Source: CAZFLM01 sp964519955
GTDB lineage: Bacteria; Armatimonadota; Chthonomonadetes; Chthonomonadales; CAJBBX01
Assembly (NCBI GenBank): GCA_964519955.1
Contig: CAZFLM010000051.1
Coordinates: 1 to 49,783 of the forward strand
Length of the DNA stretch: 49,783 nucleotides
Reading direction: 5' to 3'
This document shows, one piece after another, positions 38,377 through 47,142 of the stretch (position 1 is its first letter; each line of letters begins with the position of its first letter). Both the position numbers and the translations under genes were made by a program. The notes beneath the pieces were generated by a model that worked only from the letters and a program-made list of their open reading frames with translations, ran no database searches and had not been told where the DNA came from.

Positions 38377-39696
38377 ATGCTGGAGCGCCTCTTCTGCCTC
38401 AAGCAGAACAAGACCGATGTCCGGACCGAGGTGGTCGCGGGCATCACCACGTTCATGACGATGGCCTACATCATCGTCGTGAACCCGCTCCTGCTCAGCG
38501 GAGCCTCCTCCGGGCCGGGTATGGTCCCGACGGTCACCGCGACGTGCATCGGCGCCGCCATCCCGACGCTGTTGATGGGGCTCTGGGCGAACTACCCCAT
38601 CGCACTCGCCAGCGGCATGGGCCTCAACGCGGCGGTGGTCGCGGCGGTGGCCTCGTCGCCCGGCATCACGTGGCAGGCGATGATGGGCGTCATCTTCGCC
38701 GAGGGCATCATCATCACCCTCCTCGTCCTGACCGGGCTGCGTGAGTTGGTGATGCGGGCGATCCCGATGGACCTCAAGCGCGCGATCGGCGTGGGCATCG
38801 GCCTGCTCATCGCGGTGCTCGGGTTCCACAACGGCCACTGGATGAGTTCCACCTCGCCGGTGGGCGGGATGCCGCTTATCGTCACGCCCATCGGCAACTT
38901 CCACGTGGCGACTACCTTGCTCGCGACCTTCGGCATCCTGCTGACCGCCTGGCTTGTCACGCGCGGCACCAAGGGAGCCCTCCTGATCGGCATCGTGGCC
39001 ACGACGCTCGTCGCGTTCGGGTGCGGCATGGCGAAGCCGCCGACCGGCGTCATGGCCGCTCCGCAGTTCGACACGTTCGGCAAGCTCGACCTGAGCCACG
39101 TGCTGCAGCCGGCGCTCCTGGCGATGGTGTTCGCGTTCCTCATCACCGACTTCTTCGACACGATGGGCACCGTCATCGGCATCGGGGAGCAGGCCGGGCA
39201 CCTGCAGCCGGACGGGTCGCTGCCGCGGCTGAACCGGGTGCTCCTCGTCGACTCGCTTGCGGCGGCGTGGGGCGGGCTGTGCAGCGCCTCGTCCGTGACG
39301 AGCTACATCGAGAGCGCTTCGGGCGTCAGCGAGGGCGGGCGCACGGGGCTGACGAGCGTGGTCTGCGGCCTGCTCTTCGTGCTGGCCATGTTCTTCGCGC
39401 CGCTGGTTCAGTCGGTGCCTTCGGAGGCTACCGCGGCCGCACTGATCATCGTGGGCTTCCTGATGATCCGCATGGTGAAGGACATCGACTTCACCGACAT
39501 GGCGACGGCCATCCCGGTCTTCCTGATCATCCTGGTGATCCCGCTGACCTCCAGCATCTCGCGCGGCATCGGCACCGGGTTCATCAGCTACGTGGCGCTG
39601 AAGACGATGTCCGGCAAGCCGCGCGAAGTACCCGTCGCCATGTGGGCGTTGGCGGTGCTCTTCGCGGTATCATTCTGGCTTGAGCGGGCGTCCTAG
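38377..39696 (+). CDS. NCS2/AzgA-family purine permease
   Basis: 439 residues, about 12-14 membrane segments. It opens FCLKQNKTDVRTEVVAGITT, then MTMAYIIVVNPLLLS, GLWANYPIALASGMGLNA (the AzgA signature), LITDFFDTMGTVIGIGEQAG and SSVTSYIESASGVSEGGRTG. AzgA-type proteins carry guanine, hypoxanthine or adenine with protons. AAGGAGGG lies 7 bp before the ATG. Proximity to apt and mtnP suggests purine uptake linked to salvage, although the transposase zone separates them. Confidence 0.92.
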   Translation: MLERLFCLKQNKTDVRTEVVAGITTFMTMAYIIVVNPLLLSGASSGPGMVPTVTATCIGAAIPTLLMGLWANYPIALASGMGLNAAVVAAVASSPGITWQAMMGVIFAEGIIITLLVLTGLRELVMRAIPMDLKRAIGVGIGLLIAVLGFHNGHWMSSTSPVGGMPLIVTPIGNFHVATTLLATFGILLTAWLVTRGTKGALLIGIVATTLVAFGCGMAKPPTGVMAAPQFDTFGKLDLSHVLQPALLAMVFAFLITDFFDTMGTVIGIGEQAGHLQPDGSLPRLNRVLLVDSLAAAWGGLCSASSVTSYIESASGVSEGGRTGLTSVVCGLLFVLAMFFAPLVQSVPSEATAAALIIVGFLMIRMVKDIDFTDMATAIPVFLIILVIPLTSSISRGIGTGFISYVALKTMSGKPREVPVAMWALAVLFAVSFWLERAS

Positions 39697-39723
39697 CCTG
39701 GGTTCCGCGGGAGTGTCGTCGTG

Positions 39724-39745
39724 GGACGGGCCTCCGTGCCCGTCC
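39724..39745 (+). repeat. REP-like hairpin repeat, family 1
   Basis: GGACGGGC/GCCCGTCC, perfect 8-bp stem, loop CTCCGT. It is in the 296-bp gap after the permease, which otherwise shows no gene. Confidence 0.8.
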
Positions 39746-39992
39746 GATACGAGCTGCCGATGGGCCTGCGTGGCACTTCCCGCGACGGCCCTTGCGCGGC
39801 GGCAGGAAATGCGCGCCAGGGCATTGAAAGGCCCATAGAGGCTGTCGCCCGGTGACCGCGTTCCGCGGGTGACAACGGCGGCGGCCGAACCGTATAGCTG
39901 GGGACAGGGCATCTCCCCATTCACCTAGGTACACACGCTCGCGCAGGCCCCGGCGCACCGTGCGCCGAGTTCCGCGAGATGGGAGGCACATA

Positions 39993-40718
39993 ATGCCGAC
40001 GGTAGCTGTCAGCGTTGACTGCGAGGCGGCCAACGCCGGGAAGTGTTATGCCAGGGAGCTGGTGCGGGTCGCCGAGGAGTTCACCGTGCCGCTTACCTGG
40101 CTAATCTATGTCTCGGAGAAGGACCCACTCTCCAATCTCGATCTCTACCACCGGGAGTACTTCCATCGCATCCCGGCGTGGCACGAGACCGGCCTCCTGG
40201 TCGGGTTCGAGAGCAGTAACGGGTACGTCTCGGATCCGAAGGAGCGCGGCGACCTCATCCGGATCGGTAAGGACGTGATGAAGAGCCGCCACGTGAAGCC
40301 CACCAGCTTCCGGGCCCACCATTTCGACCTGCTGCCCAGTGACCTGAAGAACCTCGAGGACATCGGCATCCTGGTGGACGCTTCGGCGTGCCCGGGCGCC
40401 ACCGACAAGCATGAGGTCACCTGGCCGGCCGGTCCGACCCAGCCCTACAACCCGTCCTACACCGACCTGAGCCAGCCGGGCGACGCGAAGCTGCTGCTCG
40501 CCCCGATTGCCACGTACCGCGGCGCCTCCGCCATCCTGGATGCGGGCTGGGAGCGCTCCAAGCCGGTCGTCGAGCACAGCCTGGCCGAGGATGGCGTGAC
40601 CGTCATCGCCCTGAGCGACCACCTCGACAACGTCGAGCCGCTGCGCCAGGCCCTCGCCCTGTGCCGCGAGAAGGGCGCCACGTTCGTCACCCTGACCCAA
40701 CTGGCCGCCAGCCGCTAG
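39993..40718 (+). CDS. NodB/polysaccharide deacetylase-like protein, divergent
   Basis: 241 residues. The layout follows the carbohydrate esterase 4 barrel: VAVSVDCE (Asp motif 1), FTVPLTWLIYVSE, PAWHETGLLVGFESS, KPTSFRAHHFDLLPSDLKNL and GILVDASACPG. The usual HSxxHP zinc motif is not seen, so metal binding is doubtful and enzymatic activity uncertain. Cytoplasmic (no signal peptide). GGGAGG lies 6 bp before the ATG. It is followed by a strong hairpin terminator. Confidence 0.72.
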   Translation: MPTVAVSVDCEAANAGKCYARELVRVAEEFTVPLTWLIYVSEKDPLSNLDLYHREYFHRIPAWHETGLLVGFESSNGYVSDPKERGDLIRIGKDVMKSRHVKPTSFRAHHFDLLPSDLKNLEDIGILVDASACPGATDKHEVTWPAGPTQPYNPSYTDLSQPGDAKLLLAPIATYRGASAILDAGWERSKPVVEHSLAEDGVTVIALSDHLDNVEPLRQALALCREKGATFVTLTQLAASR

Positions 40719-40749
40719 ACCCTCCGCAGCGGCCGAGTGAGCACTTCCG

Positions 40750-40782
40750 CGTGAGGCGGGCCCCGCAGGGGCTCGCCTCACG
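40750..40782 (+). terminator. hairpin terminator
   Basis: CGTGAGGCG...CGCCTCACG with inner GCCCC/GGGGC and loop GCA: a 15-bp stem with one G-T pair. No T-run. Confidence 0.7.
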
Positions 40783-40860
40783 GTGCGCCTGGCACGGCGA
40801 ACAGGAGCGCGGCATGACCGACCACAACTTGCGGCACCGCCGCGCCACCTCGGAGCCTCG

Positions 40861-41838
40861 ATGACCGCCTCGCCCGCCGAATCCGGCCGGCACGCGGCCC
40901 ACGTGCCGGTGGCAGTCGTCGCCCTGCTCGTGCTCATCAACGTGCTGTGGGCTGCCTCCGCCGCTGCTGCCAAGTTCGCCATGGGCGGCGAGGCCGGGCA
41001 GCCCTCGACCGGCATCGGCTCGTTCACGCTCGCGTTCTGCCGCTTTGCCCCGGCGTCGGCTCTGCTCTGGGCCTTCGCCCGGCTGCGCGGCGACCGCATC
41101 GCCATCCAGCGCGAGGACCGGCGCCCGTTCGTCGTCATCGGCCTCACCGGCATCGCGCTGGCCTATGCCACGTTCTACGGTGGCATGCGTCTCACCACCG
41201 CCACCGAGACCACGCTGCTCATCGCCGGCGAGCCCGTGCTCCTCACGCTGATGGCCTGGGTGCTGCTGCACGAGCGCATCGGCCGCCGCCAGCAGTCGGG
41301 CATGGCGCTCGGCTTCTTCGGCGTGTACATGGTCGTCATGCAGGGCCTCGCCCCCTCGATCGGCGGCCACGTCATCGGCAACGCGATCGTGGCGCTGTCG
41401 CTCAGCTTCGAGTGCTACTCGGGGATCGTCGGCAAGCGCCTGACGCGCGCGTACCCAGGGCTCGTCGTCGGCTCCCTCCAGATGGCCGTCGGCTCCGCGC
41501 TGCTGATCCCGTTTGCCGCCTGGGAGATAGCTACCGGGCCGCACCCGCACCTGAGCCTGCTCGCGGTGGGCGGCATCGCGTATCTGTCCATCTTCTGCTC
41601 GGCCATCAGCTACGGAACGTGGTACGTTATCATGGAGCGCCATCCGCTCTCGTCCATGGCGCCGTTCCTGTTCATTCAGCCCATCATGGCGCCGGTCTTC
41701 GGCTACTGGCTCCTCGGCGAGCGCCTGCACGTCTGGACGGCCATCGGCGCGGCGTTCGTGCTGCTGGGCGTGTGGCTGGTGGCTGCCGCGCCTCGACGTT
41801 CCGGTCTCGCTCAGGGAGAGGGGGCTCACGATGGCTGA
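40861..41838 (+). CDS. EamA-family (DMT) transporter
   Basis: 325 residues, ten predicted membrane helices in two EamA repeats: the first from VAVVALLVLINVLWAASAAA, the second from GNAIVALSLSFECYSGIVG to IMAPVFGYWLLGERLHVWTA and AAFVLLGVWLVAAAP. Such proteins export amino acids or small metabolites; the substrate is unknown. TCGGAG precedes the ATG. The 3' end overlaps the next gene by 8 bp. Confidence 0.88.
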   Translation: MTASPAESGRHAAHVPVAVVALLVLINVLWAASAAAAKFAMGGEAGQPSTGIGSFTLAFCRFAPASALLWAFARLRGDRIAIQREDRRPFVVIGLTGIALAYATFYGGMRLTTATETTLLIAGEPVLLTLMAWVLLHERIGRRQQSGMALGFFGVYMVVMQGLAPSIGGHVIGNAIVALSLSFECYSGIVGKRLTRAYPGLVVGSLQMAVGSALLIPFAAWEIATGPHPHLSLLAVGGIAYLSIFCSAISYGTWYVIMERHPLSSMAPFLFIQPIMAPVFGYWLLGERLHVWTAIGAAFVLLGVWLVAAAPRRSGLAQGEGAHDG

Positions 41839-43075
41839 CCGCATCCACGTCATGCACTTCGCCGACACCCACTTCGGCGTCGAATCCTACGGCAAGCCCG
41901 ACCCGGCCACCGGCATGCACAGCCGCCTGGTCGACTTCCGCGACGCGCTCCTGGCCGCTATCGAGCTGGCCGACGAGCGTGGCGTGAGCCTGGCCGTGTT
42001 CGCCGGCGACGCCTACCGTCTGCGCGACCCCAGCCAGACCCACCAGCGCGAGTTCGCGAAGTGCATCCGCGAGCTGACGAAGCGCGGCATCCGTGTGGTG
42101 ATGGTCACGGGCAACCACGACGTGCCGAACGTGCGCGGCCGCGCCCACGCGATGGATATCTACAAGACGCTGGCGGTCGATGGCGTCGAGGTGGTCAACG
42201 AGCCGCGTGTGCTGGCGCTGGACACGCGCGAGGGCCGTGTGCAGGTCGCCGCCATGCCCTACCTCATCCGGGGGCTGCAGCTCGCGCGCGAGGAGACGCT
42301 GGGCAAGACCGGCGATGAGCTGCGCGAGGCGATGGAGGCGAAGTACTGCGACTGGATCGAGAAGCTGGCCGGCGAGTGCGACCCGTCGATCCCGACGATC
42401 CTGCTCACGCATGCGTGGGTGGCTGAGGCGAAGGTGACGCCGTGGCAGCAGGCGACGATCCACGTCAACGAGCCCCGCATCCCCACCTCCGCGCTGGCGC
42501 GGCCGGAGTTCGACTACGTGGCGCTCGGCCACATCCACCGCCACCAGGACCTGAACCGCCGCGCGCAGCCGCCCGTGGTCTACAGCGGCAGCCCGTACCG
42601 CATGGACTTCGGCGAGCGCGACGAGCCGAAGGGCTTCGTGCTGGCGGAGGTGTGGCGGGGCGGCGCGGAGTACGAGTTGGTCGACGTGCCGAGCCGCGCG
42701 CTGGTCGACATCGACGTGGACGCGGACGGCGACGACCCGACGCAGTCGATCCTGGACGAGATCCGGCGCCACCCGATCCGCGACGCCGTCGTGCGCCTGA
42801 CGTACCGCGTGTCCGAGGAGAAGCACGGGCTGATCGCGGAGAAGCAGGTGCGCGAGGCGCTGGCGCTGGCGTTCTGGGTCGCGGGCATCCGCGTCGAGGT
42901 GCAGCGCGACCGCTCGACCCGCAGCCGCGTGCTCACCGAGTGGCTCGACCCGCGCGCTGCCCTCGCGAACTACCTGGATACCACCGGCAAGTCCGCCGAG
43001 CGCCGCGACGAGCTGATGGCCTACGCAGCGCCGCTGTTCGAGGGTCTGCTGCGGGAGGAGGAAGTGCATCCGTGA
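41831..43075 (+). CDS. SbcD-like DNA repair exonuclease (metallophosphoesterase)
   Basis: 414 residues of the SbcD/Mre11 family. The dinuclear-metal motifs are complete: HFADTHFGVESYG, FAGDAYRLRDPSQTHQREF, VMVTGNHDVPN, ILLTHAWV and ALGHIHRHQ, followed by VVYSGSPYRMDFGERDEPKGF. C-terminal cap domain from about 290. It lacks a neighbouring sbcC. Its ATG lies inside the EamA gene end, with GGGAGAGGGGG upstream, and its stop overlaps the P-II gene start, so three unrelated functions share one transcript. Confidence 0.88.
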   Translation: MADRIHVMHFADTHFGVESYGKPDPATGMHSRLVDFRDALLAAIELADERGVSLAVFAGDAYRLRDPSQTHQREFAKCIRELTKRGIRVVMVTGNHDVPNVRGRAHAMDIYKTLAVDGVEVVNEPRVLALDTREGRVQVAAMPYLIRGLQLAREETLGKTGDELREAMEAKYCDWIEKLAGECDPSIPTILLTHAWVAEAKVTPWQQATIHVNEPRIPTSALARPEFDYVALGHIHRHQDLNRRAQPPVVYSGSPYRMDFGERDEPKGFVLAEVWRGGAEYELVDVPSRALVDIDVDADGDDPTQSILDEIRRHPIRDAVVRLTYRVSEEKHGLIAEKQVREALALAFWVAGIRVEVQRDRSTRSRVLTEWLDPRAALANYLDTTGKSAERRDELMAYAAPLFEGLLREEEVHP

Positions 43076-43410
43076 AACGCATTGAGTGCATCATCCGTCC
43101 GATGAAGCTAGATGAGGTGAAGATCGCCCTCTGCGAGATCGGCGTCACCGGCATGACGATCAGCGACGTGCGCGGCATGGGGCGGCAGCGGGGTCACCGC
43201 GAGTCGTTCCGCGGCGCGCAGTACGCCATCGAGATGCCGACCAAGGTGAAGATCGAGATGATCGTGCGCGACGAGGACGTCGAGGAGATCGTCGAGACCG
43301 TCACCGCGCACGCCCGCACCGGCGAGCCCGGCGACGGGAAGATCTTCGTGCTGCCGATGGAGGACGCCGTTCGCATCCGTACACAGGAGCGCGGCGACGA
43401 GGTCCTGTAG
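43072..43410 (+). CDS. P-II family nitrogen-regulatory protein
   Basis: 112 residues of the GlnB/GlnK family that sense 2-oxoglutarate and ATP/ADP. MKLDEVKIAL and GVTGMTISDVRGMGRQRGHR begin the T-loop. FRGAQYAIEM retains Tyr51 (the uridylylation site of enteric GlnB) but has Phe at position 46. The C-terminal signature TGEPGDGKIFVLPMEDAVRIRT is intact. The T-loop base (MPTKVKIEMIV) lacks the usual VDFLPK. GTG start overlaps the preceding stop. No amtB or glnA is adjacent, which is unusual. Confidence 0.92.
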   Translation: MKRIECIIRPMKLDEVKIALCEIGVTGMTISDVRGMGRQRGHRESFRGAQYAIEMPTKVKIEMIVRDEDVEEIVETVTAHARTGEPGDGKIFVLPMEDAVRIRTQERGDEVL

Positions 43411-43426
43411 GGCGGGTGTCGTGGTG

Positions 43427-43448
43427 GGGTGGGCGTCCCTGCCCGTCC
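43427..43448 (+). repeat. REP-like hairpin repeat, family 1
   Basis: GGGTGGGC-GTCCCT-GCCCGTCC, stem with two G-T pairs. Confidence 0.6.
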
Positions 43449-43487
43449 GGTCCAGTGGGAGGGGCGTCCTTGTCCGGCGCCGTGGTG

Positions 43488-43509
43488 GGATGGGCGTCCC
43501 TGCCCGTCC
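43488..43509 (+). repeat. REP-like hairpin repeat, family 1
   Basis: GGATGGGC-GTCCCT-GCCCGTCC. A degenerate third copy lies between this and the previous one (about 43455-43475). Confidence 0.7.
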
Positions 43510-43556
43510 AGCACGAGTTGCGATGGGTTGTCCTGCTCGAGACGGGAGGAGCGCAC

Positions 43557-43928
43557 ATGCGTACGCACATGCAGGTCATCGCTTGGATCCACATCGTGTC
43601 CGGGGCGCTCTGCGCGCTCGGCGGGCTCGCGTTGCTGTTCCTGTTCCTCGGCATCGGGTCGTTCGCGGCAGCCGGGGGCGGCAAGGAGGCGCTGCCCGCG
43701 TTCGGCATTCTGGGATCGGTCGGTGTCTTCGCGTCTCTGTTCTTCGGCGTCGTCGGTCTGCCGGACATCCTGGCGGGGTGGGGGATGCTGCAGCGGCGCA
43801 ACTGGGCACGCATCCTTGCGATCGTCCTGTCGGTGCTGAACGTGTTCAACTTCCCCCTGGGCACCGCGATCGCGGTCTACAGCTTCGTCGTCCTCTTCAA
43901 CCAGGACGTGGCCCGCGAGTTCTCGTAG
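43557..43928 (+). CDS. small membrane protein, unknown
   Basis: 123 residues with three to four membrane helices (IHIVSGALCALGGLALLFLF, FGILGSVGVFASLFFGVVGL, WARILAIVLSVLNVFNFPLG, TAIAVYSFVVLFN). The RNWARILAIVLSVLNVF...AVYSFVVLF pattern is common to small conserved membrane proteins of unknown function in many high-GC bacteria. GGGAGGAG precedes the ATG. It is convergent with the VWA operon. Confidence 0.8.
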   Translation: MRTHMQVIAWIHIVSGALCALGGLALLFLFLGIGSFAAAGGGKEALPAFGILGSVGVFASLFFGVVGLPDILAGWGMLQRRNWARILAIVLSVLNVFNFPLGTAIAVYSFVVLFNQDVAREFS

Positions 43929-44005
43929 GCTGACGTTGCCGCAGCCCACAAGCCGAAGCCCCGGCGCAGCACATGCACCGGGGCATCTCGCTTGTCTGCT
44001 GCCGC

Positions 44006-47000
44006 CTATTCCTCGCCCTCCGGATTCTGCCCCTTCGCGGCGCGGCGCTTTGCCTCCATCAGCCGGCTCAGCGTCGGGCCCTCGGCGGGCTTGGCCGGCG
44101 GCTCCGCGGTCCTGGGCGTGGGCTCTGTCTGGCTCGGCGGGTCGCTGACGTCCGCGGGCCTCCGATCGACGTTCCACACGACCGTCGGCGCGGCGGCAGG
44201 CGCCTTGGCGGGTTCGGCCGTGGGCGCGGGCGGCGTGGGGCGCGCCGGCGTCGCCTCCGCAAGCTCGTCCCCCTCCGGCACCAGCGTGGCTTCCTTGCCG
44301 CGGCTCTTGGCGCGATGCTTGGCCCCGTGCAGGCGCGCCAGCTCCGGCGTGGCGGCGGCGTCCGTGCGGACGTGGCGGCGCGGCAGGCGCGCGGCGATCC
44401 ACGCCCAGGCCCGCACGGCGTCCTCGCGACGCAGCGCCAGGCGCCGCACGCCTACGTCGACCGGGAACAGCAGCAGAGCCGCCAGCAGCATCCACGGCGC
44501 CAGGTCGATGGGTGTCGACACCGTGGGGCGGTTGGCGCGGAAGACGGCGCTCGGATCCGCCAGCGTGGAGCCGCTCCCCGCCCGCGTCATCTGCGTCATC
44601 AGGTACTCGTTCGGCCCCAGGTCGCGGTACTCCGGCGAGTAGGGCACGACCAGGCCGGTCACGGTCGACTCGACCGTCTTGTCGGGGCGCTCGCGGATGA
44701 CGTTGACCAGGTACGTGCCGAGGCGCGCCGCGTCGAACCAGGCCTCGTAACGCCCCGGTCCGGTCTGGCGGAGCGGCACGTCGATCGCGCCCTTGAGCGA
44801 CGTCGCGTCCGGCCCGGCGACCTTGGCGCGGAAGTTGAGGCGGTTCACGAACTTGCCCGCCTGGTCGATGGCGTCGACGACGACGTGCCCCTGCGAGCGG
44901 TCCATGGTGATCTGCGTCTGGAAGTCGGCCGGCGCGAACGACCGCATGCTCCACCGCACCGTCTGCGCCCAGAACCGCCCGAAGTCGCCCCACGGCAGCC
45001 AGTGCACCGCCCAGCGGTTCTTGTCGTCGCTGGTGAACGCCACCGTGCGGCCCAGGCCGTAGTGCCAGCCCGCCAGCACCGGGTCGCTCTTGTGCGAGAT
45101 CATCATCAGGTCCGCGGCCGGCTTGGGCGTGGTGACGTTGTAGCCCAGCAGCGGCGGGAACGAGGCGCCCATGCCGCGCAGCACGTCCTCGGCGGGCGGC
45201 AGCGGGCGGGGCACGAAGGGCTCCTCCACGATGGGCTTGCTGGAGATGCGCTCGATCTCCTGGAGGTAGATGCGCGGGATGTCGGCGGGCTTCTGGACGG
45301 AGTAGAACCGGCCCTTCGTCTGGTCGGCGAGCCAGGCCAGCAGCGGCGCATTGATGTCGCCCTGGCCGGAGCTGACGCCGACCGTGGTCATCGTGATCTT
45401 CTTGTCGCGCATCTGGGCGACGAGGGGCCGCCAGTCCGGGTCGTTGGACTGCCCGTCGGTCAGCAGGAGGATGTGCTTGATCGGCGAGTTGTCGTCCTTG
45501 ATGTTGTCGAACGCCATCGCCGCGCCGCTGTAGACGCTGGTGCCTCCGCCTCCGCCGATGCGCGTGATGGCCTGGATGATCTCGGGCGCCTTCGCCACGT
45601 CGCACAGCGGCACGTGCAGGTCCGCGCCGAACGTGAACGTCACGACGCAGACCTTGTCGCCCGGCTTCAGCGCCTGCACCGCGCGGATGGCGGCCTCCAG
45701 CGCGAGCGTCAGCTTGCTCCCGGGGCCCTCGCCCATGCTGCCCGACCGGTCGATGACCAGCGCGACGGTGACGGGCGGGAAACGCTGCATCTTGCGGATC
45801 TCGAGGCTGACCGGCAGCATGTCCTCGACGACGGTCCGCCTGTATCCCCCGAGCCCGAAGCTGTTCTCGCCACCCACCATGCAGAAGCCCACGCCGAAGT
45901 CGCGCACCGCCGTCTGCAGCGCCGTGAGTTGGCTGGGGCCGAATGCGTCCGAGGGCACGTCGCTGAGGACGACGCTGTCGTACTGCTGGAACTCGACCGG
46001 AGTGGCCGGGATGCCCTCGGGGCCGCGCTGCTCGACGACGATGCTCTGCGCGCCGAGGGCCTTCGCCAGGTACTTGCCGCGCCCGGCCTGGGCCGAGACG
46101 TAGAGGATGCGCGGCTTGCCCCGCACCTGCACGAATCCCTGCCCGCGGTTGTTGTCGGACAGCGTGTCGCGGCTCGAGTCCGTCTCCAGCATCGCCTGGA
46201 AGCTGTAGAAGCCCGGCTTGTCGATGCCGGTCTGGAACTCGTGTACCTGGCGCCCGGGGGCGATGTCGATGTCGAGGGGATGCCCCTCGATCTTGCCGTC
46301 GCGCAGCAGCGTCAGCCGGCCCTTCTGCGCGTTCAGGGCATTCAACGCCACCTTCACGGTGAACGGTTCGCCGATCTTCGCGCTCCCCGGGACGACGACC
46401 TTCTCGATCAGCGCCTCCCGCTTGACGCTCGACCGCAGCAGATGCGCGTCGACCCGCACGCCGCGCGCCGTGAGGCCCGGCACGGAGGCGAGCGCGCTGC
46501 CCACGTTCTCGTTGAAGTCCGAGAGCACCACGACCTTGCCGGCCGTCCCGCGCGGCACTACCGCGAGCGCCGTCTCGAGCCCCTGCGCCAGGTCCGTCGC
46601 GGCGGTATGGCCGGCGTGGCGGGGGAGCGACGTGGGCAGCTTGTCCGAGGGCGGTGTGTGCAGCTCGGCCTCGTCGCCCACGCTCACCAGCGCGACGGTG
46701 TCCGTCTTGCGCTTGGCGCGCGCTGCCTCCTGGATGAACCGGGTGGCGTCCTGCCGCTGGTCATCGCGGACGGAGCGCGAGGCGTCCAGCACGAACACGA
46801 CGCAGAGGTTGTCGCTGCGGAGCACCCAGCGCATCCCGGCGAGCGAGAGGAACAGGAGGAGCAGAAGCAGCAGGCGCAGGCCGAGGGAGATGCGCTTGCG
46901 GGCGGGGCTGAGGTCCGTGAGGGAGCGCCGGACGAGCCACACGCTCCACGTGGTGAGCCCGACCAGCGCTAGAGCCAGCGCAGCGAGAGCAGCAGGGGCG

Positions 47001-47020
47001 GCGGCGAACTGGACTGGCAC
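44006..47020 (-). CDS. large membrane protein with two VWA domains and a glutamine-amidotransferase-like domain
   Basis: 1004 residues. Order of parts: TM1 and TM2 (LAALALALVGLTTWSVWLV, LLLLLLLFLSLAGM); VWA 1 with MIDAS DASRS (near 78); a beta-sandwich; a class I amidotransferase-like domain (ILYVSAQAGRGKYLAKAL, VGFCMVGGENSFGLGGY); VWA 2 with VALVIDRSGSMGEG (near 418), GGTSVYSG and LLLTDGQSND; a C-terminal membrane segment (APWMLLAALLLFPVDVGV); and a proline-rich cytoplasmic tail. It is the last gene of moxR-DUF58-ankyrin-VWA. Such VWA proteins are proposed clients or partners of MoxR ATPases in metal insertion or complex assembly. Confidence 0.88.
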   Translation of the reverse strand: MPVQFAAAPAALAALALALVGLTTWSVWLVRRSLTDLSPARKRISLGLRLLLLLLLFLSLAGMRWVLRSDNLCVVFVLDASRSVRDDQRQDATRFIQEAARAKRKTDTVALVSVGDEAELHTPPSDKLPTSLPRHAGHTAATDLAQGLETALAVVPRGTAGKVVVLSDFNENVGSALASVPGLTARGVRVDAHLLRSSVKREALIEKVVVPGSAKIGEPFTVKVALNALNAQKGRLTLLRDGKIEGHPLDIDIAPGRQVHEFQTGIDKPGFYSFQAMLETDSSRDTLSDNNRGQGFVQVRGKPRILYVSAQAGRGKYLAKALGAQSIVVEQRGPEGIPATPVEFQQYDSVVLSDVPSDAFGPSQLTALQTAVRDFGVGFCMVGGENSFGLGGYRRTVVEDMLPVSLEIRKMQRFPPVTVALVIDRSGSMGEGPGSKLTLALEAAIRAVQALKPGDKVCVVTFTFGADLHVPLCDVAKAPEIIQAITRIGGGGGTSVYSGAAMAFDNIKDDNSPIKHILLLTDGQSNDPDWRPLVAQMRDKKITMTTVGVSSGQGDINAPLLAWLADQTKGRFYSVQKPADIPRIYLQEIERISSKPIVEEPFVPRPLPPAEDVLRGMGASFPPLLGYNVTTPKPAADLMMISHKSDPVLAGWHYGLGRTVAFTSDDKNRWAVHWLPWGDFGRFWAQTVRWSMRSFAPADFQTQITMDRSQGHVVVDAIDQAGKFVNRLNFRAKVAGPDATSLKGAIDVPLRQTGPGRYEAWFDAARLGTYLVNVIRERPDKTVESTVTGLVVPYSPEYRDLGPNEYLMTQMTRAGSGSTLADPSAVFRANRPTVSTPIDLAPWMLLAALLLFPVDVGVRRLALRREDAVRAWAWIAARLPRRHVRTDAAATPELARLHGAKHRAKSRGKEATLVPEGDELAEATPARPTPPAPTAEPAKAPAAAPTVVWNVDRRPADVSDPPSQTEPTPRTAEPPAKPAEGPTLSRLMEAKRRAAKGQNPEGEE

Positions 47021-47142
47021 GCGGGTTGCTCCTCGTGGAGGTGTCCGGTGGGCGCGCGGCCCCCTGCGTCAGATACCGGCGCCGGGCCGTACTGGTTTCA
47101 CCGATGCGCCACTGCGGAGTGTATCACGCCGGGCCGCTCGCG

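Noticed and set aside
43973..46972. 999-codon open frame on the plus strand opposite the double-VWA gene
   Set aside because: Its translation is Arg/Val/Ala/Gly-rich without domains, and the minus-strand frame has clear VWA motifs. It is a by-product of high GC content and codon bias.
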